A model generated the notes under the pieces. That model was not told where the DNA came from. It worked only from the letters and a program-made list of their open reading frames with translations, and made no database searches. Source: Eucalyptus grandis (taxonomy: Eukaryota; Streptophyta; Magnoliopsida; Myrtales; Myrtaceae). From it: a stretch of DNA of 64,000 nt. The stretch lies in the NCBI RefSeq assembly GCF_016545825.1, contig NC_052612.1, positions 1,426,001-1,490,000 on the forward strand, in the 5' to 3' direction. The translations under genes and the position numbers were made by a program. Positions 20,647-32,815 of this stretch are shown here, one piece after another; position 1 is the first letter of the stretch; every line of letters begins with the position of its first letter.

Positions 20647-21194
20647 GTACAATTTCTCTTCTTTATCAATATACAATAGACGTGCATGAATGCATGGATT
20701 TGAAATTTGATTTGTTTAGATCTCGGCTTGATGCTATAATTTGGTAAAACTGGACAAATTACAAGAAGTTAAATGCTATTCTGAAATTTACGCGTAAGTA
20801 AATATATTTTCTGATCAATTAGTGTTCCTTCAACATGTTCTTTTTAATTGGAAATGTCGTTTTACCTATAGATTAAGTAAGTACACAAATGCAAGTCTCA
20901 TAAACTGTAATTTTAAATTCATTTCTTGCTGTATAATTCATTGTTGGACACTATGTGATGTGATGATTTTTTTTTTTTTTAAATTACAGTTTATGTTCCT
21001 TCAAAGAAGATTTTTTTTTAATAGAAATAATTCTATCGACCCCAATTTTTGTGTAACTGTAGGAGTATAAACAATATGTTCCACAAGCGACCTAAAATCT
21101 GTTCTTGATTAGGTGATTAGTGAGAAAAGATTAGCGTTATCTTAATTGTTCAGTGCTTAAAACTTATGTGGAATTTCAACGTGGTCCAATTGCA
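20647..21194 (+). other. Second intron of TIR copy 2
   Basis: AT-rich. Aligns in parts with 3331-3575 and 13780-13930 of copy 1, which shows where the Pack-MULE entered. Confidence 0.5.
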
Positions 21195-21637
21195 GCGGCA
21201 TGCTGGGAGAGGAGTCTAAGCAGAGGAAATATAGAAAGGAGTCCAAGCAGAACTAGTACACAGGGGAGAGGGAGTCTAAGCAGAGGAAATATAGAAAAGA
21301 GTCCAAGCGGAGCTAGTACGCAGGAAAAATGGAAGATAGAGGGGATATGCGGCATGAGCATGAACGGCAAGATGAGACTAGGGTTGAACGAAATCGATGG
21401 GAATCTAAGCATAGAAAAGGTGGAGGTCGTGAACATGGAGCACAATTGGGAGAGGGAGGAGAAGCTGAAGAGGGAGGAGCAGCAGCAGGAGGAGCAGGAG
21501 GAGCAGCAGCGGCAGGAGCAGCAGCAACAGCAGCAGGAGGAGCAGCAGCAGCTGGAGGAGTGGGAGGAGCAGGAGTAGTGCACTTAGCGGCAGGAGTAGC
21601 AGCGGGGAAGAGGAGGCGGGGGAAGCAGTGAGAGGAA
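21195..21637 (+). CDS. Glu/Gln-rich 3' exon of TIR copy 2 (low complexity)
   Basis: After a CAATTGCAG acceptor the frame read from 21195 stays open to 21578. It first holds a duplicated 60-base unit (about 21207-21266 and 21267-21326) encoding SLSRGNIE-SPS-STQ, then a tail of Glu and Gln (REEQQQEEQEEQQRQ and similar) that would form a long charged helix. A second frame over the same GGAGCAGCAG repeats gives Ala/Gly. The equivalent purine-rich block exists at 13930-14280, so the exon is part of the duplicated gene and not chance. Function unknown. A TIR with such a tail is unusual, and the exon may be non-coding or 3' UTR. Confidence 0.4.
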
Positions 21638-22079
21638 TTGTTCGAGATATGCGTTTGGGACATTCTTGGTGTGCCTCTCTTATGCATTGTGTTTTAACCG
21701 TTCGCTGCTTGAGAACAAGGAAACAAGTCAGTAAATAGAAGTAGATGGATCATGGACCCCGTCTACCTTTCCAGGATGGCAGAACAACAAATTTTTTTTT
21801 TCACTTTCAAATCTATGTTCCCTTTTGAATCCCTATTCTATAGTATGAGTACTCACGGATATAAGTTCTTGATTCGCCTCTCGATTATTTTTTTGGTGAT
21901 ACATTTTGGAAATGTGACTTGATTGCAGTGATTTTGACCCTTCGAAACGTGTAGGATCATGAAGAAATTTAATGGATTTCCAACGTCAACACAGAATAAT
22001 CATTCTTATGAAGGCCGCTGATAGTTAGTATCGGATTCAGGAGTTTGACTTTCACAGCCATCATCTAGCCAGATATATC

Positions 22080-22523
22080 AGTTTCGTAATGAAGCTTGGG
22101 TCTGTCCCTAGATTGAAAATGAGAGCAGACTTTACGAATATTAGGAAGATAAAGGAGATACAGCTTCTCTCTGGCCATGCGAAGAGATTGATTCTCGCTC
22201 TATTTGTGCCGGGGGTCTTAATCTCATTAGAGAGACTCCACTGCAGATGGCAGCGACCACGGGACGCACGAAATTTCTCGACGGGATGCTTGATCAGAAG
22301 CCCGAGCTCGCTAAAGAGCAGTTAAATGGTGCTCACAAACTGTGACAAAACTGTTGAGCCGGATATGTGCTGCATTGGCGACCCGTACAGCAGAAGAAGC
22401 CTCTTCGCTTTGCGGCTGTGGAAGGGCCAGTCCGGCGTTTTGAGGAGCTGGTTCGAGAGAGGCCGAGGGCAGCACGTGATGGGGTTGTTTACGGGGATTT
22501 CATTGCATGAAGCATAATAACTT
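22080..22523 (+). pseudogene. Ankyrin-repeat protein pseudogene
   Basis: Frame pieces include ETPLQMAATTGRTKFLDGML followed by DQKPELAKEQ, then PDMCCIGD, then in another frame FAAVEGPVRRFEELVRERPR. These are successive ankyrin units of the BDA1/ACD6-like plant group (xTPLHxAAxxGHxxF...LxxKPELAxE). Frameshifts and stops separate the pieces, and the C-terminal PGG membrane domain is missing. Such genes act in immunity at membranes. This one is a remnant. Confidence 0.7.
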
Positions 22524-22559
22524 GAAAAGGGTTTGAAGCTTTTCATGCGGAATCCGGGA

Positions 22560-23733
22560 GATCACGACGCGAACAATTTCGGTCATAGCATATTGCACCG
22601 AACTTTTCTCAGCGAAAGGCACCAATCATACTTTTTTGGACGCTCTTTGCCCAAACCATAAAGAGGAACAGATAAAGGCAGCAGATTTTAGAGTTGTGGT
22701 TGGGATAAATTTGGCCAATCATTTGCCCATTTAAAAAATATCTTTTTGTTGCCTCTTTATACTTTTACAGGTCTAAATATTTGCAGAATTACCATGTCGT
22801 CCTGAGTATGACGTTAAAAAAACTTCATCTAGAGGGTACAATTGGATTCGAGACGAGGAAAAGGTGCCGCATCTGGACTCACGAGATGCGAGACATACGG
22901 ACACCAATATAATAAAATAAGGAACATACTCTGATAGCCCTCATAACGCCCCATAAGATAGGGACAAGCGTTAGGAGGCCCTCGTGGAAAAAAAATTCCC
23001 CTTCCTTGGTGAGGTAACCTTTCAACCGCATCAAGGATCCGAGGGAGCCCCTAATTGAAGGTTTTTCTTGAAAAGGACTGCGTATTCCATTTTTTTACCT
23101 TTGGTCCCCATTTACTAATTATTTGGAAATACTATCTATTTGAGTATCATATGTAACAAGTTGGAAAGAATAAAAACAATTATTATTAGTCTTGGTGCGT
23201 ATGATTGTTGTCAAATCGGGCAATCCTTGGAAGTCACTATGAAGTTAAAATTTGTATTAGGACAAGAAAGGGTAATAAAAGTCCTCGACAGATAACAAAT
23301 AATAATGTACGGCATGACCAATATTAGGAATTTGTTTGATGGCATATTTAATTCGTGGATAGGTTCTAGTTCCAGGAAAGATATGCAAAATGAGTTTAAG
23401 AATTATGAGAAAATAGGGATAAAAGATGTTGAGAAAGGTTTAGAAAATTAGAACGTACCACAAACTTTGAAGGTAGGACGGATGACCCAATTAAAGTCGT
23501 TGGAAAAAGAATCTCGGTGATCGGAAATGATGAAACTTTTCCATAATTTCCAAAAGTGATGTCAAAATAAACGAAAGGAATGTGAATCCGATTTTTTCAA
23601 TTAGTTTCTATATAGGGTAAAAGAGGAAAGCATGATTGATCCAAAAACCATTATACAACTGACATTGTGGCATATGGGAAACCCAAAGATCAATCATTTT
23701 CCTGCGGTAGAATTAAAAAAATTGGGAGAGGCT
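22560..23733. other. No gene recognised
   Basis: AT-rich with short unrelated open frames. No family likeness seen. Confidence 0.4.
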
Positions 23734-24255
23734 TAGGGCGCATTTAGCAACTTGTCAAATAGTAACTAATTCTATTCTTTTATTTTTGGAAGTAAATTTA
23801 GAACATAAATCCATTTGATAAATTTTTTATTCCAAGGAATAAATTTCTTTCCAGAATTAGATTTGGAAGATAATCAAAGAGTAAAAAAATTGCTTCTTTG
23901 CTCCCAGCAACAATTTCAAAATCAAGCCACTACAAAAAAATTTCTTTCTTTTTACTTCTTCTTTTCTTCTTGTTCTTCTTTCTTCTCTCTTCTTCTTCTT
24001 CTTCTTCTTCTTCTTCTTCTTCTTCGCCACCGCCGTCCACTCACCGGCGATCGGTTGGGTGAGGTTCGGCAAGCTCACCGGGAGGAGAGCCATGGCTTGG
24101 CTTGCCCAAGGCTTGACCTCGCCCATATTTGGTTGGGTGACGCCGACCTCGCGGTGACTCAGCGATGTCGAGCCTTGTTGACGGCCGGGCAAGCTCAACC
24201 TCACTAAACTGACGAGGCTCCTCGCCCAACCGTGGCACGGTCGACCCTCACCTAG
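23734..24255. mobile_element. hAT-like element end with GC-rich cargo
   Basis: Starts TAGGGCGCATTTAGCAAC, like the terminus at 3236-3255 read in reverse, and shares the ATTCCAAGGAATAAA-type interior. A TTC-rich tract (23940-24025) precedes a GC-rich segment (24026-24250) built on CACCGGCGATCGG and GGCAAGCTCA. The right end is overrun by the LTR at 24256. Confidence 0.45.
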
Positions 24256-27200
24256 TGTTGACACCTAAATTTTGCCTAATCATTTAGTAATTAATTGCAT
24301 AAAAATTTAGGGATTAATCTTTAACCCCTAAGAAAAAAATAGTAAAATTGCATTTCATGTAATCGCATTTGCATCGGTACTAAAAACGCGACAAGACGCA
24401 GCGGCTCGCAGTCGATTACATGCACGAAGGGAGGGTCTCTCCACCGGTCTGAACATGCGAAAGAGCTAAAGTCAAAAAAAGAGGAAGGAAGTTCTTGCAC
24501 GTCTGTCTCTCCTCATTAATGCATGCGCATGCACGCACAAATCGGCGGACGAGAGGAATCCTCGAGACAAGCAAAATGAGCCCATGATATATTATATAAT
24601 ATGCTCTCTCTCAAGTGTGGGTTGTCGGAGAAGCAACGAAGTTTGCTGAAGGAGGAAGCAAATAACGAGAAAGAAAAGTCAAAAGTTGCGGCAATCCTAT
24701 AGAAGGGAGGGACAAGTAGCCGCACAAGAAGCCCCAAGCATGAAGAAGAAAGAAGAATCCGATGTCCATTTCCTTCCCCCTCATTAATGCATGCACATGC
24801 ACGCATGGAATGGGGGACGTGAAAATTCTACAAACGCCTGCAAGAAGATTGGACTAACATTTTTATAATATTTTCCTTGCTAGAGAGAAGAAAGAAAGAG
24901 GTCCGAGAAGAAAGAAAGCAAAGTTCAACTTGGATTTTGGAAAAGTTGCGGCTGGATCTTTTCACACTAAAGACGGCTATCTTCAAGAGGTGGTGGAGCG
25001 CCTATAAATAAGACCACGGGAGGAGTGTGGTCGGGGAGGGAGGCCAGAGAACACAAAAAAATCCATGAAAAGGCCCGCAGAGAGACATACGACGAGTGAA
25101 AAAAAGAGATTAAGAGAGATAGAGTCTCGTTAAAAAGAAGGGGAGCAAAAAGGGGCGGGGGGGAAGAACGAAAAAAATTCCCTTGAGAAGATTGTGAGAG
25201 CTATTAAAAAAGAGAGCCCGTGTAGAGACACACGAGTTGAGAGAAAAGAGGGAAAAAAATTCATTCGAGAGGTCCGTGAGGGGAGCGAAAAGCTGAAAAA
25301 AATATTCATTGTGAAGCGGCTTCTCCTTCGGACAAGAAAAATATGAAGTCGGGGGGAGGAGATTAAAAAGGGAAAAAAGCAGAAAGAGAGACTGCAGAGA
25401 GTGAGACGTGAGAGAGAGACAAAAAGAAGTGACCGAACAGCAGAAAAAAGAGAGAAAAAGAGGAAAAGACCCCTACCGTTCATCTTCTTCGGGAGTTCCC
25501 GCCGCTGCTGGTCGCCCGCGCTACAGCCCGCCCACCCGCCGCTTTCCTCCTTCCGCGAGCCCGAGCCCACCGCCGCGCCTCGCCCTAGCGCCACCGTCCT
25601 CGTTGCTGCACCTCCGACCAACGCCAGCATCTCCTTCCAATGAGCCCCGAGCGTGCCACCATCACGGCTCGCCACCGCCGCTTCGCAAACAAGACCTCCA
25701 CCCGAGCCGGCCGCCGCACCCCTGAAGTCCGCCGGCCGCCGCCGCAACCTGCCCCTCCGCCCGAGCGCCGACGAGCCGGCGCCGTGCCACCAGCCACCGT
25801 CGCGTCCCCTCGCCGTAGCCCGCACCGACCCGCGACCACCGACGCCGCTTCTGCTCCGCCCGCGGCCGCTGGTCGCCGTGCTCGCCCGCTCGCCACTCGC
25901 GACGCCCGCAACTCCATAGCCGCACCTCAGCCCGCTCGCCACCGTACCCCGCAGCTCGTCACGCCCGCAACCTCGCCCCGCACCTCGCGCCGCCGCCGTT
26001 GCCGTGCCAGCCTCCCGACCGCCCGGGACGCAAGCCCGACGCCCGCGTCCAAGTTCCGCCGTGACCCGGACCCGACGCCGCGTCATCGTTCTGCCGTCGC
26101 GCCATCAGCCCGTCGCCCTGCAGCTCGAAGCCACGAGCAACGCCGCAACCCCACCGCCTCGCCGACTTGCGGTCAGCTGGAGCCCCGCTCCACTTGTAGC
26201 GCCCGACGTCCCTCTCGCGCCGCCCGTGCCGCGCCGCTCGCCCGCCCAGCACCACCAGCCACGACGCCTTGCTCTCCCGAGCTCGCCGACTCGACGCCGG
26301 CTCGTCGCTCGCCGCTCCGCCAAGTCCGCCGCCTATCCCTCACGAGTTGCTGCGCCCGAGCTGCCCCCACAAAGCCCGTGACGAGCTTGACCAAGTTGCT
26401 GTTGCGTTGCAACCGCCACAGCCCGACCCCGACGCTAGCGAGTCACACGCCCTCCGCTTCCCGCACCAGCGGTGGTTGCCGCTTGCCGCTGCCGGGTCCG
26501 TGTTTGTTGCCACTGCGGAGCTCCGGTGACGCGAACCACCACCGGCAGAACCCACCACCACAGCCACCTTCCTTATCCGTGCCGAGCCTCCATCGTGGTC
26601 TACAAAGTATCGCTCGTTAAGGCAAATTTGGAAAAATTCAAATTAGGTAGGTTTATTATATTTTATTAGGTAGAATTATTTCATTATGTTATTTTTAATA
26701 TTTTGTCCCTTTCTTTGAATTAGTTCTTGATGCATGTTTGAAAATCCCCGACGTACCACCCAATTCGCAACCGCACAATGATTTTTTTATTTCATCTATA
26801 AGGCTTTAGATGAAATAATTAATCACGCGGAATAAAATTGATATTTTAGTCTTTAAGGCTTAAGATCAATTTATTGATTTTATTAGCGAAACAACCATGG
26901 AGGATTTGGTATCTTTTAATTGTTTTGTTTATCTCAAAAATAAAAAATAAAATTGCATTTGCATTCCATGTAGGTTAGAATTAGGTTTATTTCATGTTTT
27001 ATGGTTTGCATATTAAGAATAGGAATTTTATTTCGAATATAAAAAAAAAAAAAAAAAAATCAAATCGATCAATTTAGGTTGCTAGTTTTAACTTAGGTTT
27101 CATGTTTAATTGCTTGGCAATTTTTTTTTTTAAATTTCGAAATTAATACAAAAACATAAAAAAAAAATTAGAATTTTGGCACTCTTTGCATACCATTGCA

Positions 27201-28137
27201 TTTTAGGGTAAAATTTCATAAGTTTAATTCTAGATAACAGTTTTTAAATTTAAGAAATATTTTAGATGAAATGCATTTTAGTTAGGAATTTCTAAATTAG
27301 GATAACATTCTAGCTTAAATTAGGATTTGGTTTAACCTCATTCCTAATACAAATTAGATGACATTTTAATTTAGATAGATAATTCTCACTTTTTTTCTAA
27401 TTCTGAATTTCATGAAAAAAATTAAAAAAAAAAATGTCTTAGAATAAATTAGTTTTATTTTCTAGGATAGATTGCATGCTTATTAAGAAAACACAAAAAC
27501 ACCGCATTTGCATCATATAGTTTAGGCCATATTATCATGTCATATTATTTCATGATAAATTAGTAGTATGCATTGCATAAAGCATGATTTTCATTAAAAA
27601 AAAAAAGTGAAAACCAAAAAGAAGAAATTGCGTGTTAATTAGAAATCATATCTAGGATTATTGATGTGAATTCTGATTTAACCTTGCAGATGCTTTCGTT
27701 GTTATGAGGTAAATCCTGCAATTTATTCATCACTTTCTTGGGTGTTAAATTGGTGGTTTGCGCACCTGCATGATCACCTCACATGTTAGGGAAATAGATT
27801 TAAAATCAATTCAAGCTGTCTGCAAAACATTTTTTCGAAAATAAAAGAGAAAGGTACCGAAAGGGCATTAGAGAAATCTAGTGTAACCAAGTCCCCGAAC
27901 TCACAATCTCTGGTTCGTAGGAGTGAAGTAATTCTCCCATTACTTTACTTGGGTTTCTAATCTTCCCACCAAAAATAGATTAGTGGCGACTCCTAATTGA
28001 AAATCATTTGCATGTTAAGAATTTGAACCTAAGTCGCGAATTGGTATGGGCTTGGGAGAGCCCGAGTTAAGTTTAGGCTTAACAATCCATTAGCCGAACC
28101 CTTAGGTGGTCCCACACGCTTCGGGGAGGTCGCGACA
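24256..28137 (+). mobile_element. Very long LTR (3.9 kb) of an Ogre/Tat-like gypsy retrotransposon
   Basis: Begins TGTTGACACC and ends GGAGGTCGCGACA, with the near-terminal ATTAGTGGCGACTCC block and GTCGCG end that are usual in plant Tat/Ogre LTRs. A TATA box at 25003 marks U3. Downstream is a GC-rich island (about 25490-26600) and then a very AT-rich U5. The flanking pentamers (cctag and agaag) do not match, and no primer site or gag-pol follows at 28138. This is a solo or rearranged LTR. A 5' fragment of a second copy is at 14749. Confidence 0.75.
25003..25010 (+). promoter_or_regulatory. TATA box of the long LTR
   Basis: TATAAATA in a CGCCTATAAATAAGACC context, about 750 bases into the LTR, followed by a purine-rich leader. 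Plausible transcription start near 25035. Confidence 0.6.
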
Positions 28138-28332
28138 AGAAGAAGATTGAGTTCCCGGAGAGTTTGACCGGAACGGTTAGTGAGTACATTGAGTGATGAG
28201 TGGAGGCAGAATTCGAGCGTGAATGTGCAGTTTTTGGGTGTCTTCATTGTTTGTTTGTCGGTTGGGATCTGTTGTGTGTCGAGACTGGTTGGCAAGTTCA
28301 CGTTCCCGTTCTTGATCAAGTCGTGTGCAGGG
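28138..28332 (+). pseudogene. PPR protein pseudogene, piece 1
   Basis: The frame ends in GKFTFPFLIKSCAG, the start-of-repeat signature of plant PLS-type pentatricopeptide proteins (N-x-FTFPFLIKACA). These bind organellar RNA. It stops at the copia insertion (target duplication CAGGG, 28328-28332) and resumes at 37804. The region left of about 28230 is uncertain. Confidence 0.6.
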
Positions 28333-29219
28333 TGATATTCCTAGTATAAACACCTAGAGGGGGGGTGAATAGGCGCACAAACAATTTGTCGATATACGGA
28401 AGCAATTCTTAACAAATTGAAATACGATCAAGGTAGAAAGAGAGAAATTGGAACACGGGATTTATAGTGGTTCAGCTTTTCCAAGCCTACGTCCACTCTT
28501 CCGCACCGACAGCCCACCGGCTGGATTTCACTATGATCAAAAGAGTAGTTAGAGCACGCTTGCCTTGATTTCACAAAGTAGATGTACTACCACACCTCCT
28601 CAAGGTCTCTCACAAATATAGACTCTCTTTTGTATACAAGTATTCGCTCAAAGGATTTATCTAAACAAATAGGAGCTTGGACTTTGGAATTCTTCTATCG
28701 CGCACACCTCGAACAACTAAGGACGTCTTCCTTATATACTCCTTTATGCCATCATACCCGTTGGCACTTACCAAAAGAATTCCTCCAATCTACCCGTTGG
28801 ACGGAATCAATTAGGAAGATCGTTCGAGCTATTAAAGGAACGTGTTGATAGCCCATCAATCATGTTCGCCCATACAATCGGATCTCGGTTTCCATAAGTA
28901 GAACCTTCCAATAATATTTAGACAATCATCGAATCTTCAGTCATTGAATCAAACTTGATCAATCAAAGGATTCTCAAACGTCTTCTCCAGCCACGAGATC
29001 TTCTCCGGATGATAAGGTTAAATCTGAACAAAACATCCAGTTCGGGATAACCTTTCTTCAACGGATCGAGAGACTGGCCAATGAGGATAGACTTTGAGTC
29101 TTGAGTCCGGCTGTCCGGGAAGTCTTCGGACTTTAACTAATAGAGTCTACAGACCTTCGTACTAGATCGATGGAAACGTTTTGTCAACTTCAAAACTCTT
29201 CACGAGGATTTCTCCAACA
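28333..29219 (-). repeat. 3' LTR (887 bp) of the SIRE-like copia
   Basis: Matches 36928-37803. Contains the shared TAAACACCTAGAGGGG end and CACGAGGATTTCTCCAACA start, as seen on the plus strand. Confidence 0.93.
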
Positions 29220-29237
29220 ATCTCCCCTTTTTGATGG
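29220..29237 (-). promoter_or_regulatory. Polypurine tract of the copia
   Basis: Minus strand reads CATCAAAAAGGGGAGAT immediately before the 3' LTR, the expected plus-strand primer site. Confidence 0.75.
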
Positions 29238-29239
29238 TG

Positions 29240-32200
29240 ACAAAACCTTCCCGCAGATTTGGATAACTTTGACCCGCAAACATTTCTCAAACACATATGG
29301 ATATCTTATGGAAGTAAATGGCTAATAGAATAACACTAGAATCTGCAACCACGGAAAATAGGTTAGTCCAAGATATGATTAAGCCATTCATAAGATATCA
29401 ATATTGATTAATAGAAGCAGTAAAGTCAAGTCCAAGTCTAGGCGGTTCTTATCCAGGACACAAAACAAAGTCAAGTCCCAAAAATGCATGTTAAACACAA
29501 TCCAACAAACAGCTTAAAAAATGATTGAAAGTTTTGATCAAATCATATCTCTCCCCTTTTTGTCATCATTTAAAAATGATGAGATGAAATCAAGATTGCT
29601 TGGGAACGCGGACAAGCTGGAAATCTTCCATAGACTCGAACAATGTCTTCCAGCCTTTTAAAGTCTTCCTTCAGCCGTACAACCTCCTCACTCTTGGCAT
29701 TGGCCTGATTACCGAATAGAGGGCTTGCATCTTTTCATTCAATGAACAGAAGAAGCTTGACCTTCATTCTTCAAGCTTTGAACTTCGCATCCCAAGGCAT
29801 AAATCTGACCTTTCATCTCCAAGAGAATATCCATGATTCTGCGAAAATCTGCTCCATTATCAGTCTGAGTACTTGCTTCGGCTCGATCTGGAGTATAGCA
29901 GATGATGGTGGATCGGCATAATCCAGGTTTGGCGATGAAGCTTCATGACCTTCTTCTGGAAATTGAGATGCATAAACATCTTAGATGAGGTCGAGCGGCC
30001 CCGGCTCCTTCACTTGCATCTTGAAGTGAAGATGTCACTCCTTTCTCCTTATCTCCCCTTTGTTTCCATGCCTACGGAGTGGAGAAGAGATTTCTCGTTC
30101 TCCTTCTTCTCTTCTTTCTTCTTCAGGTCTTTCTTCCTCTCGCTTCTTGCTCTTGCTTCTCTTTCTTCTTCTTCCTTCTCCTCTACTTCTCTTTCTTCTG
30201 CTTCCTTCTCCTCTCGCTTCTTTCGTCTTTTGTTCCGATTCTTTTACGTGGAACAGACGACTTAAGTTCTTCAAAGCCATTGCGAGATGGTGATGTCATC
30301 GTCATCATCTTCATCCTCAACGAGAGAGCTCTTCTTTTCTTTGATGGAGCAACCATTGGCTCCTTCCCTTTTCTCTTAGCAGCATAAGAGAGTTGATGAG
30401 TTTTGAGTCTTCTCTTGAATTTCTCCAATTCCTTGCTCGGTTCCTTCGATTTACGCATTTTGGTCACCATTTTCAGTCCTACCACCATATGATCGCATGG
30501 TCGAACACAAAAAGATTTGCAGAGGCTGAATATTTCAGATGTACGAATAACTTCAGTAACAAAAGGCTTGGGTAAGGGAGTTGACCTCCGTCCTTCGTCG
30601 CTGCTCTATACATGTGAAACATAACAGTATGAGGGAGAGAGAACTTCCTTCCACTGAGGATGGCATACATCAACTTTGCCTCAGAGCTTGAAACATCAGT
30701 TTTGGAAGTTGATTTCGGCCGGAGGCAATTAATCACAGTCCTTGTGAAGCAAGATGTTGAATGCATTCATTCTTGAGTAGGTGATCTTCTCATCCGTTCT
30801 CCTGTCCTTCACCAGTTCAAGTGTGGCCCGAGCAATGGAAACTTTGATTGGTTGATATCTCGCCTCTCTCAACTTCTAACACGTTCCGACAAAGATATTC
30901 ATATCCACAACATAATCTTGTTCTTTAACACTGAAGGAGAATCTATTCGCATCTAGAAAGCTAAGATTCGAATAGAAATATGCAGTCAATTCGGCATAAG
31001 CCTCTCATAGTCGGAGCGAACTTTTCAAGTTGTAGGATACTTTGAACTTTTCCCTCAAATTCACTTTCACAAAGATCCAAAAATCAAAGTCCACACTTCT
31101 AGGGTTTTGTCTTACCCCACGCTTCAAGAATTTCGAGTACGATCTTTTTGTTCCTTTGATCCGAACAAATCTCCCTTTTTCCTTGAATTTCAGCCGCAAT
31201 ACCCATTTTTGGTTGAAATAAACTAAAAAAACAATTGTCATCGTCATTCCCATCTACGATTCGGCCCCTGGCCACGAGGATCACTTGGGATATTCGCGAG
31301 GGGTTTCCTCGGACCCATTCTGAGCGATTCCCCCAAACTTTCCATTTTTCTAGAAGATATATTCGTTCCTATATCCTTTGTTTTAAGAAATTCATCAACA
31401 TAGTTCAAAGGAGTACGAATTCCTTTTAAAGCACGATATAGCTTGTAAATAAAAGCGGGCTTTTGAACTCTTACGAGTCCGCATCCTCGATGATTTCTTC
31501 ATGATGCTGGATCAACAACGCCTTGAGGACTAGATGGTGGAGAATGACGCCGCTGAGAATGTTGTGGGCTCGGTTGCTCGATCTGGAGTAACTTCATCTT
31601 CAGTAAGATCGAAGTGCGTAGACCCCCTCACTCATTCTGTGGTCCCCGCTTGCGATTCTTGAGGACTTTCTCGCGAAGAAGACATCTTTCTCAGTGTTTG
31701 GAAGATTCCTTTGCTTGACTTTCCTGAAAAGATGACAACTTTTGAAGATTTGAAGAAGACAAACGGGAATGAAGGATCGATGCTTTCTAGGGTTTTTGAG
31801 AGGAAAGTGAGTAGAAAGTGAAGAGAAATCGACAAGTGCTCGTTCGGTTAAAAAGAAGAATAAACGAACCGTCACAAAGGAAATAAAAATATGCCTTTTC
31901 AAAAAAACTGTCTTTATCCGCAAAAAATAGCTATTTCAAAAATAACTTCCCTTTTGAAAATGAATCGATGCAATATTTACGTCAATTAAATATAGCAACA
32001 ATTTAAACAAGTCGATGATCGTACCTTTTCAAGATAAGATTGGAGAGAGAAAGACTTGCAGTTTGAAGGTCGAGGCAAGACCGTAGATAAAGTCTTGTAA
32101 TCTGAGTCCGAAAGTCTTTAGACTTTGATATCCTCATACCTCAAAATGTTGAGTCCGGACCGTATAGACTCAAATTGATTTTTCTCCAAAGGCTTCGTGA

Positions 32201-32260
32201 GTATATCGCCAGGTGATTCTTTGAGTCAACAAATTGAATTGATACATCTCCATTTTGAAC
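29240..32260 (-). pseudogene. Extra 3' region (env-like/ORF3 position) of the SIRE-like copia
   Basis: About 3 kb lies between RNase H and the 3' LTR, far more than a standard copia has. Minus-strand fragments include a Lys/Glu-rich stretch (30035-30488) and a segment with YAILSGRKFSLPHTVMFHMY (about 30670), which resembles the plant-transposon-associated domain of SIRE-type third reading frames. It is broken by many shifts. Role in the element unknown. An envelope function is only a suggestion in the literature on this lineage. Confidence 0.55.
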
Positions 32261-32267
32261 ATGATCT

Positions 32268-32522
32268 CTAATAAAGTGATGTCGAATTTCTATATGCTTC
32301 GCTCTTAGTGGAGAATTGGATTTTTAATTGAGGTTGATAGTAGCTGGTGTTGTCGCAATTAATCTCGTATGAGTCTTTGATTTCAAAATCTCTTAGGCTT
32401 TGTTTTATCCATAGAATTTGCGAACAGCAGCTTCCAAGAGCTACATACTCTGCTTCGTTGTTGAAAGAGACACGGTACTTTGTTTCCTTGAAAACCAAGA
32501 CACTCTTCAAGCAAATCGGCAA
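32268..32522 (-). pseudogene. Copia RNase H fragment
   Basis: Contains FNNEAEYVALGSCCSQILW and the following CDNTS, the AEAEY and DN motifs of copia RNase H. Separated from the RT fragment by frameshifts. Confidence 0.85.
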
Positions 32523-32815
32523 GTTCCCTGAAGTGCTCTTTCTATCAACTCTGCAACCGGCTAGATTCGCGTCGAATATCCCGGAAGTTTAAAGTCTCCT
32601 TCTTAGGATACCAAAGACCGATGCTTGATGATGAAGCAACGTATTTTATGATGCGTTTGGCACCGAGATGGGATTCTCTGGGATCCGATTGAAACCCCAG
32701 CACGTATGCAAACACTCAACAAAATATCAGGTCTAGAGCGAAGATAAAGTGACCCAATAATGCTCCCCGCACAGCTTTTGATCAACTTTCTTCCCTTCTT
32801 CATCTTTGTCTATCT

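Noticed and set aside
21176..21687. Cys/Ser-rich and Ala/Pro-rich frames on the minus strand
   Set aside because: Shadows of the GGAGCAGCAG repeat of the plus-strand exon.
25130..26620. Open frames of over 300 codons on both strands
   Set aside because: The region is extremely GC-rich and lies within an LTR. All frames give Pro/Arg/Ala-rich peptides with no domain, so they are treated as compositional.
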